Shown: in pieces, positions 1 to 9,048 of the stretch | How positions within the stretch are numbered: position 1 is the first letter of the stretch | How the letters are laid out: every line of letters begins with the position of its first letter | DNA from: Chloroflexota bacterium | GTDB lineage: Bacteria; Chloroflexota; Anaerolineae; Anaerolineales; Anaerolineaceae | Assembly (NCBI GenBank): GCA_023381565.1 | Contig: JAMCRR010000172.1 | Location: forward strand, 1 to 55,258 | Direction of reading: 5' to 3' | DNA: 55,258 nt | The notes under the pieces: generated by a model | Database searches by the model: none | What the model was told of the DNA's origin: nothing | Seen by the model: only the letters and a program-made list of their open reading frames with translations | Made by a program: the position numbers and the translations under genes

Positions 1-88
1 CCACGCGCACCGGCCCGCTCCCTTCTCCTGAGCTGAGCCACTCCTGGGAGCTGGACCGGAGCATATCGCCGTGCCTGCTGCCCTGGCG
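1..88. repeat. Inverted repeat, left copy (exact reverse complement of 945-1032)
   Basis: Bases 1-88 are the perfect reverse complement of 945-1032 (position n pairs with 1033-n); pairing fails at 89/944. The copy sits at the very edge of the window and replaces helicase coding sequence with an antisense copy of an earlier part of the same gene. A chimeric fold-back at a contig end is the simplest explanation. Confidence 0.9.
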
Positions 89-1273
89 CAGGAAGGCATA
101 GGCTCCGGGGGTATCGATGGATACACTAGAGGGCTTCTTTACTTTGAGGCTGCTCTGGATGGGAGCAAAGAAACGTCCGGCATAGCCCAGACCAGCCAGG
201 AGCTTCTCTTGAGGCAGCTCAAAGTGCCTGCCCAGGAAGTTGAGCGCATTCGCGCGAGTCTTCCAAACCTCATCGGCAGGCACCAGGAGGCTCGGGTCGT
301 CGCGTGCCTGTAGCAAGTAATGCAGCTGCCAGCTCTCGCTTTCAGCCGGCGCTTCCAGGCGGAAGGCGATGCGAAACGTGCGGTCTCCGGCAACATGCAG
401 TTTCCGCGTCCAGGCACGATGGCTGCTTTCAAGCGCCTGAAGCTGTGCAGCCGAGGCTTTGATCGCCGCATCTTCGGTGAACAGCGCCCTCAGCCATGCC
501 AGGACAGGATCCTCATTGACCAGAGCCGTTTTCGGGGTTTCCGGTTTCCCCCATTCCCGCGCGGCGGCATCGCAGAGCGTGTTAAGAAACGAATCCAACA
601 GCTTGCTCGGTGAGGAGACATCCCCGTTATGCCTTCCATTTTCGTGAAACTCCGCCCGGCAAACGGGGGGCATGGCTTCAGCCATGGCTCTCAACCGGGC
701 AGCATCTTCCGGGCTGTCCAGGACAGGCAGCCAGCGGGCCTCAAACACCCTCCCTGACCGGTCAACCTGTGTGACAACCGGGAGAATCTTTTGCGAGGCG
801 AGAGTTTCTACACCCAGGATCGCCGTTGTTTTCCAGAAAATCAAATCGGCGCCAAGCGCTGTATGCCCAAGACCATTGGGTTCCAGGCTTAGTTTCACCA
901 GTGTGGAGATGGCTTCGCTCGCGGGCAGCCAGATTCCTTCGATCCGCCAGGGCAGCAGGCACGGCGATATGCTCCGGTCCAGCTCCCAGGAGTGGCTCAG
1001 CTCAGGAGAAGGGAGCGGGCCGGTGCGCGTGGATGGCAACCAGAGGGTGGCAGTACCTGTAAGTTGGCTCTCATTCCGGACCTGCGTCTTCAGCCATACC
1101 TGCAGGCGCCGTATCGGCAGCAGGTATGGATGGCTTCTCGCGACCGCTTTTGGGGGGAAAAGCCCGCGCATCCTTGGAGGCTGAGGCGCATCAGAAGCCT
1201 CACCCCATAATAAGACCCCACCGGTCGCTTTAGAAGATACCGGTGGCTGCCAATGGGCATGCAAAACAAACAT
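1..1273 (-). CDS. SNF2-family DEAD/DEAH helicase, N-terminal part (truncated at window edge)
   Basis: An uninterrupted minus-strand frame runs from ATG at 1273 to the left edge (424 codons, no stop). The start MFVLHAHWQPP and the segment LHYLLQARDDPSLLVPADEVW near residues 318-338 are typical of the region that precedes the SNF2 ATPase core in bacterial SNF2/HepA-type proteins, which are about 1000 residues long. The ATPase motifs would lie beyond the edge. The start codon directly abuts the acnA stop (TGA then ATG), so translation is probably coupled. Residues from about 396 on are encoded by the inverted repeat at 1-88 and do not look like the family, so the true protein is readable only to about residue 395. 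The family is a DNA-dependent ATPase; no specific role is assigned. Confidence 0.82.
   Translation of the reverse strand, partial: MFVLHAHWQPPVSSKATGGVLLWGEASDAPQPPRMRGLFPPKAVARSHPYLLPIRRLQVWLKTQVRNESQLTGTATLWLPSTRTGPLPSPELSHSWELDRSISPCLLPWRIEGIWLPASEAISTLVKLSLEPNGLGHTALGADLIFWKTTAILGVETLASQKILPVVTQVDRSGRVFEARWLPVLDSPEDAARLRAMAEAMPPVCRAEFHENGRHNGDVSSPSKLLDSFLNTLCDAAAREWGKPETPKTALVNEDPVLAWLRALFTEDAAIKASAAQLQALESSHRAWTRKLHVAGDRTFRIAFRLEAPAESESWQLHYLLQARDDPSLLVPADEVWKTRANALNFLGRHFELPQEKLLAGLGYAGRFFAPIQSSLKVKKPSSVSIDTPGAYAFLRQGSRHGDMLRSSSQEWLSSGEGSGPVRV
945..1032. repeat. Inverted repeat, right copy (genuine helicase coding sequence)
   Basis: This copy encodes helicase residues of about 81-110 in the native minus-strand frame and is continuous with good coding sequence on both sides. 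It is therefore the original from which the edge copy derives. Confidence 0.85.
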
Positions 1274-3982
1274 TCAAATGGCCTTCAACTGGCGGTAGAG
1301 GTAGGTTTGCATGATACCGCCGTTGCGATAATATTCAACCTCGAGAGGTGTATCTAGACGTTTGACCACCTGAAACTCAATCTGGCTGCCATCTTGACGC
1401 CGTGCGGAAACGGATATCTCACCGCCCGGCAGGTTTAAAGCAGCCTCAATCGCCACATCGTAAACCTCGCGACCTGTTAAACCCAGGCTGGCCGCGTTCT
1501 GACCATCTTTATATTGCAGGGGCAGCACGCCCATCCCCACCAGGTTCGAGCGGTGGATCCGCTCGAACGATTCGGCGAGCACCGCTTTGACGCCCAACAG
1601 AAAAGTTCCCTTGGCAGCCCAATCCCGACTGGAGCCAGTGCCATATTCCTTGCCTGCCAGAACGATCAGGGGAACGCCCTCTGCCTTATATTGTACCGCA
1701 GCATCGTAGATACTCATCTGTATTTCGTCGGGGAAATGCAAGGTAAAGCTACCTTCAACCCCCGGAACCAGCTGGTTTTTGAGCCGGATGTTGCCAAAAG
1801 TGCCGCGCGTCATCACCCGATCGTTGCCGCGTCGGGAACCGAAAGAGTTGAAATCATGGATCGTAACCCCTTGCTCCTGCAGGTATTTCCCTGCAGCCCC
1901 GTTGGCGGGGATGGCGCCTGCCGGGGAGATGTGATCGGTAGTGACCGAATCTCCGAGAACGACCAGAGGGCGTGCCCCCCGGATATTTGCAATTGCCGGG
2001 GGCCGCGCTGAAAGTTCGGCAAAGTACGGCGGTTCCTGAATATAGGTTGAGTCATCTTTCCAGGCATAGATTTCACTGCCTGCACCCTCAATTTGGTTCC
2101 AGACGTCATTCCCGCTAAAAACATCTGCGTAGCTGGATCGAAACATAGAAGCATCCACGTTGTTGGTAATGGTTTCCTGGACTTCCTTTGAGGATGGCCA
2201 GAGATCTCGCAGATAAACCGGCTGCCCGGCCCGGTCAGTTCCCAGGGGTTCGGCAGTCAGGTCGATTTCCACCGTCCCGGCCAGCGCGTAGGCGATCACT
2301 AATGGAGGAGAAGCCAGGTAATTGGCCATCGTATAGGGGTGGATACGTCCTTCGAAATTTCGGTTCCCAGAGAGCACTGCCGCTGCCACCAGATTGGAGC
2401 CTTTAATTGCCTGCACCACGCGGTCGTCCAGCGGTCCAGAGTTGCCGATGCAGGTGGTGCATCCATAACCCACCAGAGAAAAACCCAATTCGGCGAGAGG
2501 CTCCATCAACCCTGCTTTGGCAAGGTAATCGGTTACCACTCTCGAGCCCGGCGCCAGGGAGGTTTTTACGTAGGGTTTGACGCTAAGCCCTTTCTCGAGC
2601 GCCCTTTTTGCCAGCAACCCGGCGGCGATCATCACGAAGGGGTTCGAGGTGTTCGTGCACGAGGTGATCGCCGCAATAACCACTGCACCGTGCCCCATGG
2701 TTGCCTTGCCCTGCTCCATAGAGACAGTTGAGTGGCGGCTGAGCTCAGTTTGTCCCAGCCCGAAACCTCCCTCCTTGCTCGATTTAGCCAACGCCTGCCG
2801 AAAAGCGTCTTTCATCTGGCGCATGGGGATGCGGTCTTGCGGGCGATTTGGGCCGGCCAGGCTGGGCTCTACACTCCCCAAATCAAGCTCCAGGGTATCG
2901 CTGTATTCGGGTTCAGAAGAGCCTGGGGTGTGGAACAGGTGCTGGGTTTTCGCGTACTTCTCCACCAGATCGAGCAGCTCGGGAGGCCTGCCGGTCAGGC
3001 GCAGATAAGCCAGGGTCTGCTCATCGATTGGGAAGAAGGTGATCGTAGCGCCGTTCTCCGGGGACATGTTGGCAATCATAGCCCGGTCGGTGAGCGCTAG
3101 GCTTACCAAACCCGGACCGTAGAACTCTACAAATTTATTGACCACACCCTTCTTGCGCAGCATCTGCGTGACGGTGAGGGTCAGGTCGGTGGGGGTGGCG
3201 CCTTCGGGCAGCCGACCTTTGAGCCTGAAACCGACTACATCCGGGATGAGCATGTCGACGGGCTGGCCCAGCATGGCGGCAATCGCTTCGATACCGCCGA
3301 CTCCCCAGCCCACCACGCCCAGACCGTTGATCATCGTGGTATGCGAATCGGTCCCCACCAATGTATCGGGGAAAGCCGTCACCTTGCCGTTCCCTTCCCG
3401 GGTGAGCACCCCCCGCGCCAGGTACTCCATGTTTACCTGGTGCACGATCCCTGTTGCCGGGGGAACCACGCGCAGGTTTCGAAAAGAATTCTGCGCCCAA
3501 TGCAACAGCTCATAGCGCTCGCGGTTACGCTCGAATTCGATCTGCGCATTGCGCTGAAAAGCATCCGGCGTGCCATAGACATCCACCTGCACCGAATGGT
3601 CGATCACCAGGTCAACCGGCATCACCGGGTTGATCTGTTTAGGGTCGCTGCCCAGGCGTAGCATCGCCGAGCGCATGGCAGCCAGGTCGACGACCACCGG
3701 CACACCAGTGAAATCCTGCAAAATCACCCTCCCCGGGAAGAACGGCATCGCCGGGCGGTCTGTTGCTTGCGCCGGCCAGTTTGCCAGGTTGAGTACATCC
3801 TGGGTCGTGGCATCCCTCCCGTCGCAATGCCGCAGTGCTGATTCCAGCAGGACTCTGATTGAATACGGCAGCCGGTCGATTTTGCCGGCGCCCTGAGTTT
3901 CCAGTTTATCCATTTGGTAGATTTGTACCGCGCCGGACGCGGTATTAAGATTGGCGAGAGCGTCGAATTTATCTATGCGCAT
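1274..3982 (-). CDS. acnA: Aconitate hydratase A (aconitase)
   Basis: Interconverts citrate and isocitrate through cis-aconitate in the TCA cycle (cytoplasm). The 902-residue length and domain order match the AcnA/IRP1-type aconitases. The [4Fe-4S] cluster ligands are visible as C442 in SCTNTSNP and C508/C511 in GCTTCIGNSGP. The substrate-binding segment DSHTTMINGLG lies near residues 212-222, and the swivelling C-terminal domain includes GSSRDWAAKG. Start ATG at 3982 has AAAGGTG upstream. It lies 74 bp downstream of icd on the same strand, so citrate-to-oxoglutarate enzymes are grouped; the helicase gene follows with no gap. Confidence 0.97.
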   Translation of the reverse strand: MRIDKFDALANLNTASGAVQIYQMDKLETQGAGKIDRLPYSIRVLLESALRHCDGRDATTQDVLNLANWPAQATDRPAMPFFPGRVILQDFTGVPVVVDLAAMRSAMLRLGSDPKQINPVMPVDLVIDHSVQVDVYGTPDAFQRNAQIEFERNRERYELLHWAQNSFRNLRVVPPATGIVHQVNMEYLARGVLTREGNGKVTAFPDTLVGTDSHTTMINGLGVVGWGVGGIEAIAAMLGQPVDMLIPDVVGFRLKGRLPEGATPTDLTLTVTQMLRKKGVVNKFVEFYGPGLVSLALTDRAMIANMSPENGATITFFPIDEQTLAYLRLTGRPPELLDLVEKYAKTQHLFHTPGSSEPEYSDTLELDLGSVEPSLAGPNRPQDRIPMRQMKDAFRQALAKSSKEGGFGLGQTELSRHSTVSMEQGKATMGHGAVVIAAITSCTNTSNPFVMIAAGLLAKRALEKGLSVKPYVKTSLAPGSRVVTDYLAKAGLMEPLAELGFSLVGYGCTTCIGNSGPLDDRVVQAIKGSNLVAAAVLSGNRNFEGRIHPYTMANYLASPPLVIAYALAGTVEIDLTAEPLGTDRAGQPVYLRDLWPSSKEVQETITNNVDASMFRSSYADVFSGNDVWNQIEGAGSEIYAWKDDSTYIQEPPYFAELSARPPAIANIRGARPLVVLGDSVTTDHISPAGAIPANGAAGKYLQEQGVTIHDFNSFGSRRGNDRVMTRGTFGNIRLKNQLVPGVEGSFTLHFPDEIQMSIYDAAVQYKAEGVPLIVLAGKEYGTGSSRDWAAKGTFLLGVKAVLAESFERIHRSNLVGMGVLPLQYKDGQNAASLGLTGREVYDVAIEAALNLPGGEISVSARRQDGSQIEFQVVKRLDTPLEVEYYRNGGIMQTYLYRQLKAI

Positions 3983-4056
3983 GTATCACCTTTGTGGAAT
4001 CGCGAAAAGGGCACCCCACCCTTTCTCCATTATTTTATCCACTTTTCCAGGACCCT

Positions 4057-5364
4057 TCAATCATCCATGTGCTTGATGATCGCTTCGCCAAACTCTGAGG
4101 TACTCAGCAGCGTGGCGTCTTCCATCTGGCGGTGAAAATCGAAGGTAACCGTGCGTGCAGCCACTGCCCCTTCGATGCCTTTGATAATCAGGTCGGCAGT
4201 CTCGCGCCACCCCAGGTAGCGGAACATCATCTCGCCTGAGAGGATCACCGAGCTGGGGTTGACCATGTTTTTACCGGCATACTTGGGTGCGGTCCCATGC
4301 GTGGCTTCGAACACGGCAATACCAGTCTCGTAGTTGATGTTTCCGCCCGGCGCAATACCAATCCCACCAATCTGAGCCGCCAGCGCGTCCGATAGATAAT
4401 CGCCGTTCAGGTTCATCGTGGCAATCACGTCAAAATTACGCGCCTGGGTGATGGTCTGCTCGAAAATGATATCGGCGATCAGATCCTTAACCAGCAGCTT
4501 ACCCCGGCTGATGGCCTCATCTCGCTCGGCATTGGCCGCTTCCTCACCCTTCGCGTCGCAGGTGCGGTCCCACTGCATCATCGTATACACCCGGTCGCTG
4601 AACTCTTTTTCGGCCAGCTCGTATCCCCATTTGCGGAACGAGCCCTCGGTGTATTTCATGATGTTGCCCTTGTGCACGAGGGTGACGCTGTGGCGGTTAT
4701 TTTCCAACGCCCAGCGGATAGCTGCCCTGACCAGGCGCCATGACCCCTCTTGCGAAATTGGCTTCAGGCCAATCCCCGAGGTCTCGGGAAAGCGAATCTT
4801 GGCGTATTCTTCAGGGAAATTTTCTCGCAGTAGCTTCTTGAATAATTCTGTCTCTGGGCACCCGTGCTCGAACTCGATGCCGGTATAAATATCCTCGGTA
4901 TTTTCCCGGAAGATGACCATGTTGACGTAATCCGGATGTTTCACCGGCGAGGGCATGCCCGGGAACCAGCGTACCGGTCGCTGGCAGGCGTAAAGATCCA
5001 GGTCTTTGCGCAGCGCTACATTCAAAGAGCGAATTCCACCCCCCACCGGTGTGGTCAGAGGCCCTTTAATGCCGACTAGGTACTCTTTAAAAGCCTGGAT
5101 GGTCACCTCAGGAAGCCAGCTCCCATACAGGTGGAAAGCCTTTTCGCCTGCATAGACTTCCATCCAGGCGATCTTGCGGGTACTGCCATATGCTTTCTCA
5201 ACGGCCGACTCGAAAACGTGCCTGGCTGCCCGCCAGATATCAGGACCAATGCCGTCTCCCTCGATAAATGGAAGAATCGGGTGGTTCGGGACGTTTAGCT
5301 TACCATGATCGATGGTAATTTTCTCGCCCCCCTCAGGTACTTCTAGCCTTAATTGTGACATCAT
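4057..5364 (-). CDS. icd: Isocitrate dehydrogenase, NADP-dependent
   Basis: Oxidative decarboxylation of isocitrate to 2-oxoglutarate (cytoplasm). The protein is 435 residues, close to the E. coli enzyme. It has [10 protein letters not shown] near residues 35-44, and the substrate loop [13 protein letters not shown] contains S113, equivalent to the serine phosphorylated by AceK in E. coli (no aceK is seen here). [17 protein letters not shown] carries the Lys-Tyr pair associated with NADP preference. It probably shares a transcript with acnA, 74 bp away. A TATAAT box at 5447-5452 and an inverted repeat at 5409-5435 lie in its leader. Confidence 0.96.
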   Translation of the reverse strand: MMSQLRLEVPEGGEKITIDHGKLNVPNHPILPFIEGDGIGPDIWRAARHVFESAVEKAYGSTRKIAWMEVYAGEKAFHLYGSWLPEVTIQAFKEYLVGIKGPLTTPVGGGIRSLNVALRKDLDLYACQRPVRWFPGMPSPVKHPDYVNMVIFRENTEDIYTGIEFEHGCPETELFKKLLRENFPEEYAKIRFPETSGIGLKPISQEGSWRLVRAAIRWALENNRHSVTLVHKGNIMKYTEGSFRKWGYELAEKEFSDRVYTMMQWDRTCDAKGEEAANAERDEAISRGKLLVKDLIADIIFEQTITQARNFDVIATMNLNGDYLSDALAAQIGGIGIAPGGNINYETGIAVFEATHGTAPKYAGKNMVNPSSVILSGEMMFRYLGWRETADLIIKGIEGAVAARTVTFDFHRQMEDATLLSTSEFGEAIIKHMDD

Positions 5365-5408
5365 GGTAACTACCCTTAGTCGAGATAGGATCTATAAATT
5401 ATGCCAGT

Positions 5409-5435
5409 TCGGGATGTGAAAAAGAGGCATCCCGA
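5409..5435 (-). promoter_or_regulatory. Inverted repeat in icd leader (hairpin or operator)
   Basis: TCGGGATG at 5409-5416 and CATCCCGA at 5428-5435 form a perfect 8-bp dyad around an 11-base spacer. It sits between the icd -10 box and the icd start, so it could be a repressor site or a leader hairpin. It is too far from the start codon to mask the ribosome site directly. Confidence 0.5.
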
Positions 5436-5446
5436 CTCAAATTAGA

Positions 5447-5452
5447 ATTATA
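5447..5452 (-). promoter_or_regulatory. Probable -10 box of the icd-acnA transcript
   Basis: Minus-strand TATAAT preceded by GTTG; the -35 region about 17 bp upstream is weak (TTAATA). It would start the icd-acnA message about 90 nt upstream of icd, back to back with the plus-strand promoter at 5465-5493. Confidence 0.5.
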
Positions 5453-5464
5453 CAACTTAATGGT

Positions 5465-5493
5465 TTGACTATTAAGGTATAGAATTCTATAAT
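5465..5493 (+). promoter_or_regulatory. Sigma-70-type promoter of the MmgE/PrpD operon
   Basis: TTGACT at 5465-5470, a 17-bp spacer and TATAAT at 5488-5493 are a near-consensus vegetative promoter. Transcription would begin near 5500, giving a leader of about 40 nt to the ATG at 5540. Confidence 0.8.
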
Positions 5494-5539
5494 AGTAACA
5501 TTAATTGGGGGTATGGGTTATTTTCAAGGGGAGATTGTA

Positions 5540-6904
5540 ATGAAACAAGTCGAACACCTGGCGTCATTTGTCACCCGGTCCACCTACCAGGATCTTTCCG
5601 AGCAGGCCCGCAACCAGCTGAAAATTCGCCTCCTGGATGCACTCGGCTGCGCCTTCGGCGCCCTGCATGGGGAACCTATCCGCCTCATCGCCCAGCAACT
5701 GGAGGATTTCGGCGGCGCTACCCATTGTACGATCATCGGCGGCGGGCGCTCGGCTCCCGACCGGGCTGCCTTCTACAACAGCGCCTTGGTCCGCTACCTG
5801 GATTTCAACGATTCTTACCTGGCGAAAGGTGAAACTTGCCACCCAAGCGACAACCTGGGCGCCGTTCTGGCGGCTGCGGAATACGCCGACGTCACCGGAG
5901 AGGAATTTCTGACCGCTCTGGCCGTGGCGTATCAGGTGCAGTGCCGTTTGAGTGACGCAGCACCCGTGCGCGCCCGCGGCTTCGACCACACCACCCAGGG
6001 AGCCTACGCCCTCGCGGCAGGAGTTTCTAAAGCCTTACATCTGGACGTGAACAGAACCGCCAACGCTATCGCTATCAGCGGAACCTCCTACAACTCGCTG
6101 AGAGTCACCCGCACCGGCGCCCTTTCGAATTGGAAAGGGCTGGCCTACCCAAACACAGCTTTCGGCGCCACACATGCCACCTTCCTGGCGATGCGCGGCA
6201 TTACCGGACCCCTGGAGGTATTTGAGGGCAACAAGGGCTTCATGGAAGCCATTTCCGGCAAGTTTGAGCTGGATTGGGAGAAAGAGGATCTCGAACGGGT
6301 CAGGAAAACCATCGTCAAGAAATTCAATGCTGAGGTGCATTCTCAAGCTGTCCTGGAGGGCATCCTGGAGCTCGAGCAGGAACATCCCTTCACGGGTGAA
6401 GAGGTGCGCAACATTGAGGTAGAGATTTTCGACGTGGCATACAACATCATCGGTGGGGGCGAGGAAGGCGAGAAAGTGACCGTGCGCACCAAGGAAGAAG
6501 CCGACCACAGCCTGCCTTACATGATTGCAGCTGCCATCCTCGATGGGCAGGTCATGCCCGCCCAGTATCTTCCCGAGCGGATCCAAAAAGATGATATCCA
6601 ATCCCTGCTGCGCAAAATCCTTATCCGACCGGACGAGGCTTTCTCACGGCGCTTCCCTCAGGAAATGCCTTGTCGCATCCGTGTCAAGCTTGCGGATGGG
6701 CGTTCACTGGTAAAAGAGAAAAGCGATTACGAGGGGTTCATCACGAGACCCCCAAATTGGGAGACCGTCGAGGCAAAATTTAACACCCTCAGCGCTCCAT
6801 TCATCAGTCAAACGCTCCAGCGCCAGATTATTGCCGCAGTGAAGGATCTCGATTCCATCGAGATAACCGATCTGACCCGCCTGTTATCTAACGGAGAACC
6901 CTGA
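5540..6904 (+). CDS. MmgE/PrpD family protein
   Basis: 454 residues matching the MmgE/PrpD fold, which includes 2-methylcitrate dehydratase and cis-aconitate decarboxylase. Recognisable features are LLDALGCAFGA near the N terminus, YNSALVRYLDFNDSYL, the CHPSDNLGAVLAAAEY segment and DHSLPYMIAAAILDGQV. The substrate cannot be read from sequence. The start at 5540 was chosen over an in-frame ATG at 5513 because AAGGGGAGA precedes it. No methylcitrate synthase or methylisocitrate lyase is nearby, so a classical methylcitrate role is not supported here. The next gene begins one base after its stop. Confidence 0.88.
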   Translation: MKQVEHLASFVTRSTYQDLSEQARNQLKIRLLDALGCAFGALHGEPIRLIAQQLEDFGGATHCTIIGGGRSAPDRAAFYNSALVRYLDFNDSYLAKGETCHPSDNLGAVLAAAEYADVTGEEFLTALAVAYQVQCRLSDAAPVRARGFDHTTQGAYALAAGVSKALHLDVNRTANAIAISGTSYNSLRVTRTGALSNWKGLAYPNTAFGATHATFLAMRGITGPLEVFEGNKGFMEAISGKFELDWEKEDLERVRKTIVKKFNAEVHSQAVLEGILELEQEHPFTGEEVRNIEVEIFDVAYNIIGGGEEGEKVTVRTKEEADHSLPYMIAAAILDGQVMPAQYLPERIQKDDIQSLLRKILIRPDEAFSRRFPQEMPCRIRVKLADGRSLVKEKSDYEGFITRPPNWETVEAKFNTLSAPFISQTLQRQIIAAVKDLDSIEITDLTRLLSNGEP

Positions 6905-6905
6905 G

Positions 6906-7451
6906 ATGGAAGCCATCTGGAAAAATGCGGTTAATCGGCAATTCACTTCTGCGATCGATATGCTCGAAAATTCTCTGCGAGCCTGTCCCGATCAATTATG
7001 GGTAAAGCCGATGTGGGCCGACTCTGAAATGCCGGCAGAGTTTTCAGCATTCTGGTATGTGGCTTACCACGCACTCTTCTGGGTTGATCTGTACCTTTCC
7101 GGGTCGATCGACGGGTTCAATCCTCCAGCGCCGTTTACATTGAGCGAGCTGGATCCCGCGGGTAAATTGCCCGAGAGGAACTACACCAGAGCAGAGCTCC
7201 TGAATTATCTTGCCCACTGTCGACAGAAATGCCAGGTCACTCTAAATAACCTCTCAGAAGACCGGGCAAAGGAATCGTGTTATTTTAGCTGGGGTGAGGT
7301 CAGCTTCGCCGAATTGCTCCTGGACAATATGCGGCATACCCAGGAACACGCGGCCCAATTGGATATGTTTCTTGGCCAACAAACCGGTCGAGACTCCAAA
7401 TGGATCAGTGGGGCGCGGAAATCGCAGCCAGGGATGCCTGCTAATGGTTAA
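6906..7451 (+). CDS. DinB-like four-helix metal-binding protein
   Basis: 181 residues with the DinB/YfiT-type pattern: a first histidine motif in YHALFWVDLYL (residues about 57-67) and a second near MRHTQEHAAQLDMFLGQ (residues about 142-158). In this superfamily the histidines bind a divalent metal, and many members are thiol-dependent transferases. It starts one base after the MmgE/PrpD stop, so it belongs to the same operon. The actual reaction is unknown. Confidence 0.75.
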   Translation: MEAIWKNAVNRQFTSAIDMLENSLRACPDQLWVKPMWADSEMPAEFSAFWYVAYHALFWVDLYLSGSIDGFNPPAPFTLSELDPAGKLPERNYTRAELLNYLAHCRQKCQVTLNNLSEDRAKESCYFSWGEVSFAELLLDNMRHTQEHAAQLDMFLGQQTGRDSKWISGARKSQPGMPANG

Positions 7452-7485
7452 ATTAGTTAAATCCTTTTGAGGAGGGGATTTATTT

Positions 7486-8319
7486 ATGGAAACTACACCA
7501 AACGATCGTGCTTTCTCATTTCTACCGATCAACGACCGTCCTGGGAAACCCCGCACACGCGGCGTTACCGAAATCCGCGGACCTTACTATACCGTGATGG
7601 GGAAACGCTATCTCGAGGATATCCTCGAAACTATGGGCGTCTACGTCGACGTCCTGAAATTCGCCGGCGGGTCATTCAGCCTGATGCCGCGGCGGGCCGT
7701 CCAGGAGATCCTGGAAACCTGCCACGAGCATAACGTGCTGGTTTCCACCGGCGGGTTTATCGAGCACGTCTTGACCCTAGGACCGGAAGCGGTGGACAGC
7801 TATATCCGGGAATGCAAGGAAATCGGCTTCGACATCATCGAAATATCCAGCGGCTTCATCACCATCCCCATCGATGATTGGCTGAGGCTGGTAGAAAAGG
7901 TGCAGAAAGCTGGCTTGAAAGCCAAGCCCGAGGTCGGTATCCAGTTTGGCGCCGGGGGTGCAACCTCCGCATCGGAGCTGGAAGCCGAAGGCACGCGCGA
8001 TCCAGGATGGGCAATCCTGCAGGCGAAGCGCTTCATCGACGCCGGTTCCTACATGATCATGATCGAATCCGAAGGGATCACCGAGAACGTCAGAGTCTGG
8101 CGCACGGACGTGGTGGCTAAGATCATCGACGCCCTGGGTCTGGAAAAACCCATGTTCGAGGCCGCCGATCCGGAGGTCTTCGCCTGGTACGTGAAGAATT
8201 ACGGGCCTGAGGTGAACCTGTTTGTCGATCACAGCCAGATCGTCCAGCTCGAATGCCTGCGCTCGGGTTTATGGGGCACGAAGAGCCTGTGGGGGAGGGT
8301 GTTGACTTATAAAGGTTAG
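7486..8319 (+). CDS. Phosphosulfolactate synthase (ComA) family protein
   Basis: 277 residues of the ComA/HSA32 family, a TIM barrel. The founding archaeal enzyme adds sulfite to phosphoenolpyruvate in coenzyme M synthesis. Visible conserved segments are GVYVDVLKFAGGS, VSTGGFIEHV, GFDIIEISSGFI, KPEVGIQFGAGG and FEAADPEVFAWYVKNYG. AGGAGGGGA lies upstream of the ATG. It is the third gene of the PrpD-DinB operon, 34 bp after DinB. No ComB, ComC or ComDE homologue is in the window, so coenzyme M synthesis is not demonstrated; bacterial members are mostly uncharacterised. Confidence 0.85.
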   Translation: METTPNDRAFSFLPINDRPGKPRTRGVTEIRGPYYTVMGKRYLEDILETMGVYVDVLKFAGGSFSLMPRRAVQEILETCHEHNVLVSTGGFIEHVLTLGPEAVDSYIRECKEIGFDIIEISSGFITIPIDDWLRLVEKVQKAGLKAKPEVGIQFGAGGATSASELEAEGTRDPGWAILQAKRFIDAGSYMIMIESEGITENVRVWRTDVVAKIIDALGLEKPMFEAADPEVFAWYVKNYGPEVNLFVDHSQIVQLECLRSGLWGTKSLWGRVLTYKG

Positions 8320-8333
8320 CGAGAAGGAATAAC

Positions 8334-8918
8334 ATGAACCTCCCACCCTGGTTTTCTGCCTCTATCCTGGGGATAATTTTCTTTATCAGCCTGTATATCT
8401 GGTTTGTGGTTGAACTGCTTAACACTTTCATCTTCGGTAGGCCACAACGAGACAGGCGCCGCAGCGATCGAGGATCTTATTGGATGATTCTGTTGATGAT
8501 TTATGCCAACAATTCTCTCATTTTTATATTAAGAGGGGTTGGTCTTGGCATACTACCAGCTTCATTCCAAATCGCTGGCATAGCACTGATCTGGGCTGGG
8601 ATATTCCTGAGGGAGTGGTCGATCTTCCTCCTGGGCCCTTCTTTCAGCATAGTTGTGCAGGTGAAATCAAACCAAAAGCTGATTACAACCGGTCCATATC
8701 GCTGGATGCGCCACCCGTCCTACACAGGATCCATCCTCACTCTGGCGGGCATCGGGTTAGGGGTAGGAACCTGGGTAGGAGCGGTGTTGGCCATTGCCAT
8801 CGCCATCGTCGGTTACAGCTATCGCGTTCGTGTCGAGGAACGGGTCATGCTTGAGGCCTTTGGTCAGGAGTATTTGGAGTATATGCACCATACTGGGCGT
8901 TTCGTGCCATGGATCTAA
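8334..8918 (+). CDS. Isoprenylcysteine carboxyl methyltransferase-like membrane protein
   Basis: 194 residues with about four to five membrane segments. The C-terminal signature GPYRWMRHPSYTGS followed by RVRVEERVMLEAFGQEYLEY is that of the ICMT/PEMT-type SAM-dependent methyltransferases. It is separated by 14 bp from the ComA-like gene and is probably the last gene of that operon. The methyl acceptor is unknown; bacterial members are not known to modify prenylated proteins. Confidence 0.82.
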   Translation: MNLPPWFSASILGIIFFISLYIWFVVELLNTFIFGRPQRDRRRSDRGSYWMILLMIYANNSLIFILRGVGLGILPASFQIAGIALIWAGIFLREWSIFLLGPSFSIVVQVKSNQKLITTGPYRWMRHPSYTGSILTLAGIGLGVGTWVGAVLAIAIAIVGYSYRVRVEERVMLEAFGQEYLEYMHHTGRFVPWI

Positions 8919-9033
8919 GGATCTTATTTGAGTTTTGTTCTAGCTTCTCATAGATGGATGCCATCCAGGCTGATGGTATATTTTCCCCGACTTCGAGTTG
9001 AAAATTCTATAATCTTTTGCTCTTAAGTAATCG

Positions 9034-9048
9034 GATACTACGCGTATC
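9034..9048. promoter_or_regulatory. Dyad GATAC-N5-GTATC upstream of PadR remnant
   Basis: A 15-bp dyad about 55 bp upstream of the truncated PadR reading frame. ATAC/GTAT half-sites are of the kind bound by PadR-family repressors, so this may be the old autoregulatory site. The rest of 8919-9103 shows no gene. Confidence 0.35.

Noticed and set aside
71-1210. Several plus-strand open frames of 60-170 codons in the first 1.2 kb
   Set aside because: All lie opposite the long minus-strand SNF2-family frame, whose sequence is recognisable; the plus frames have no familiar composition.
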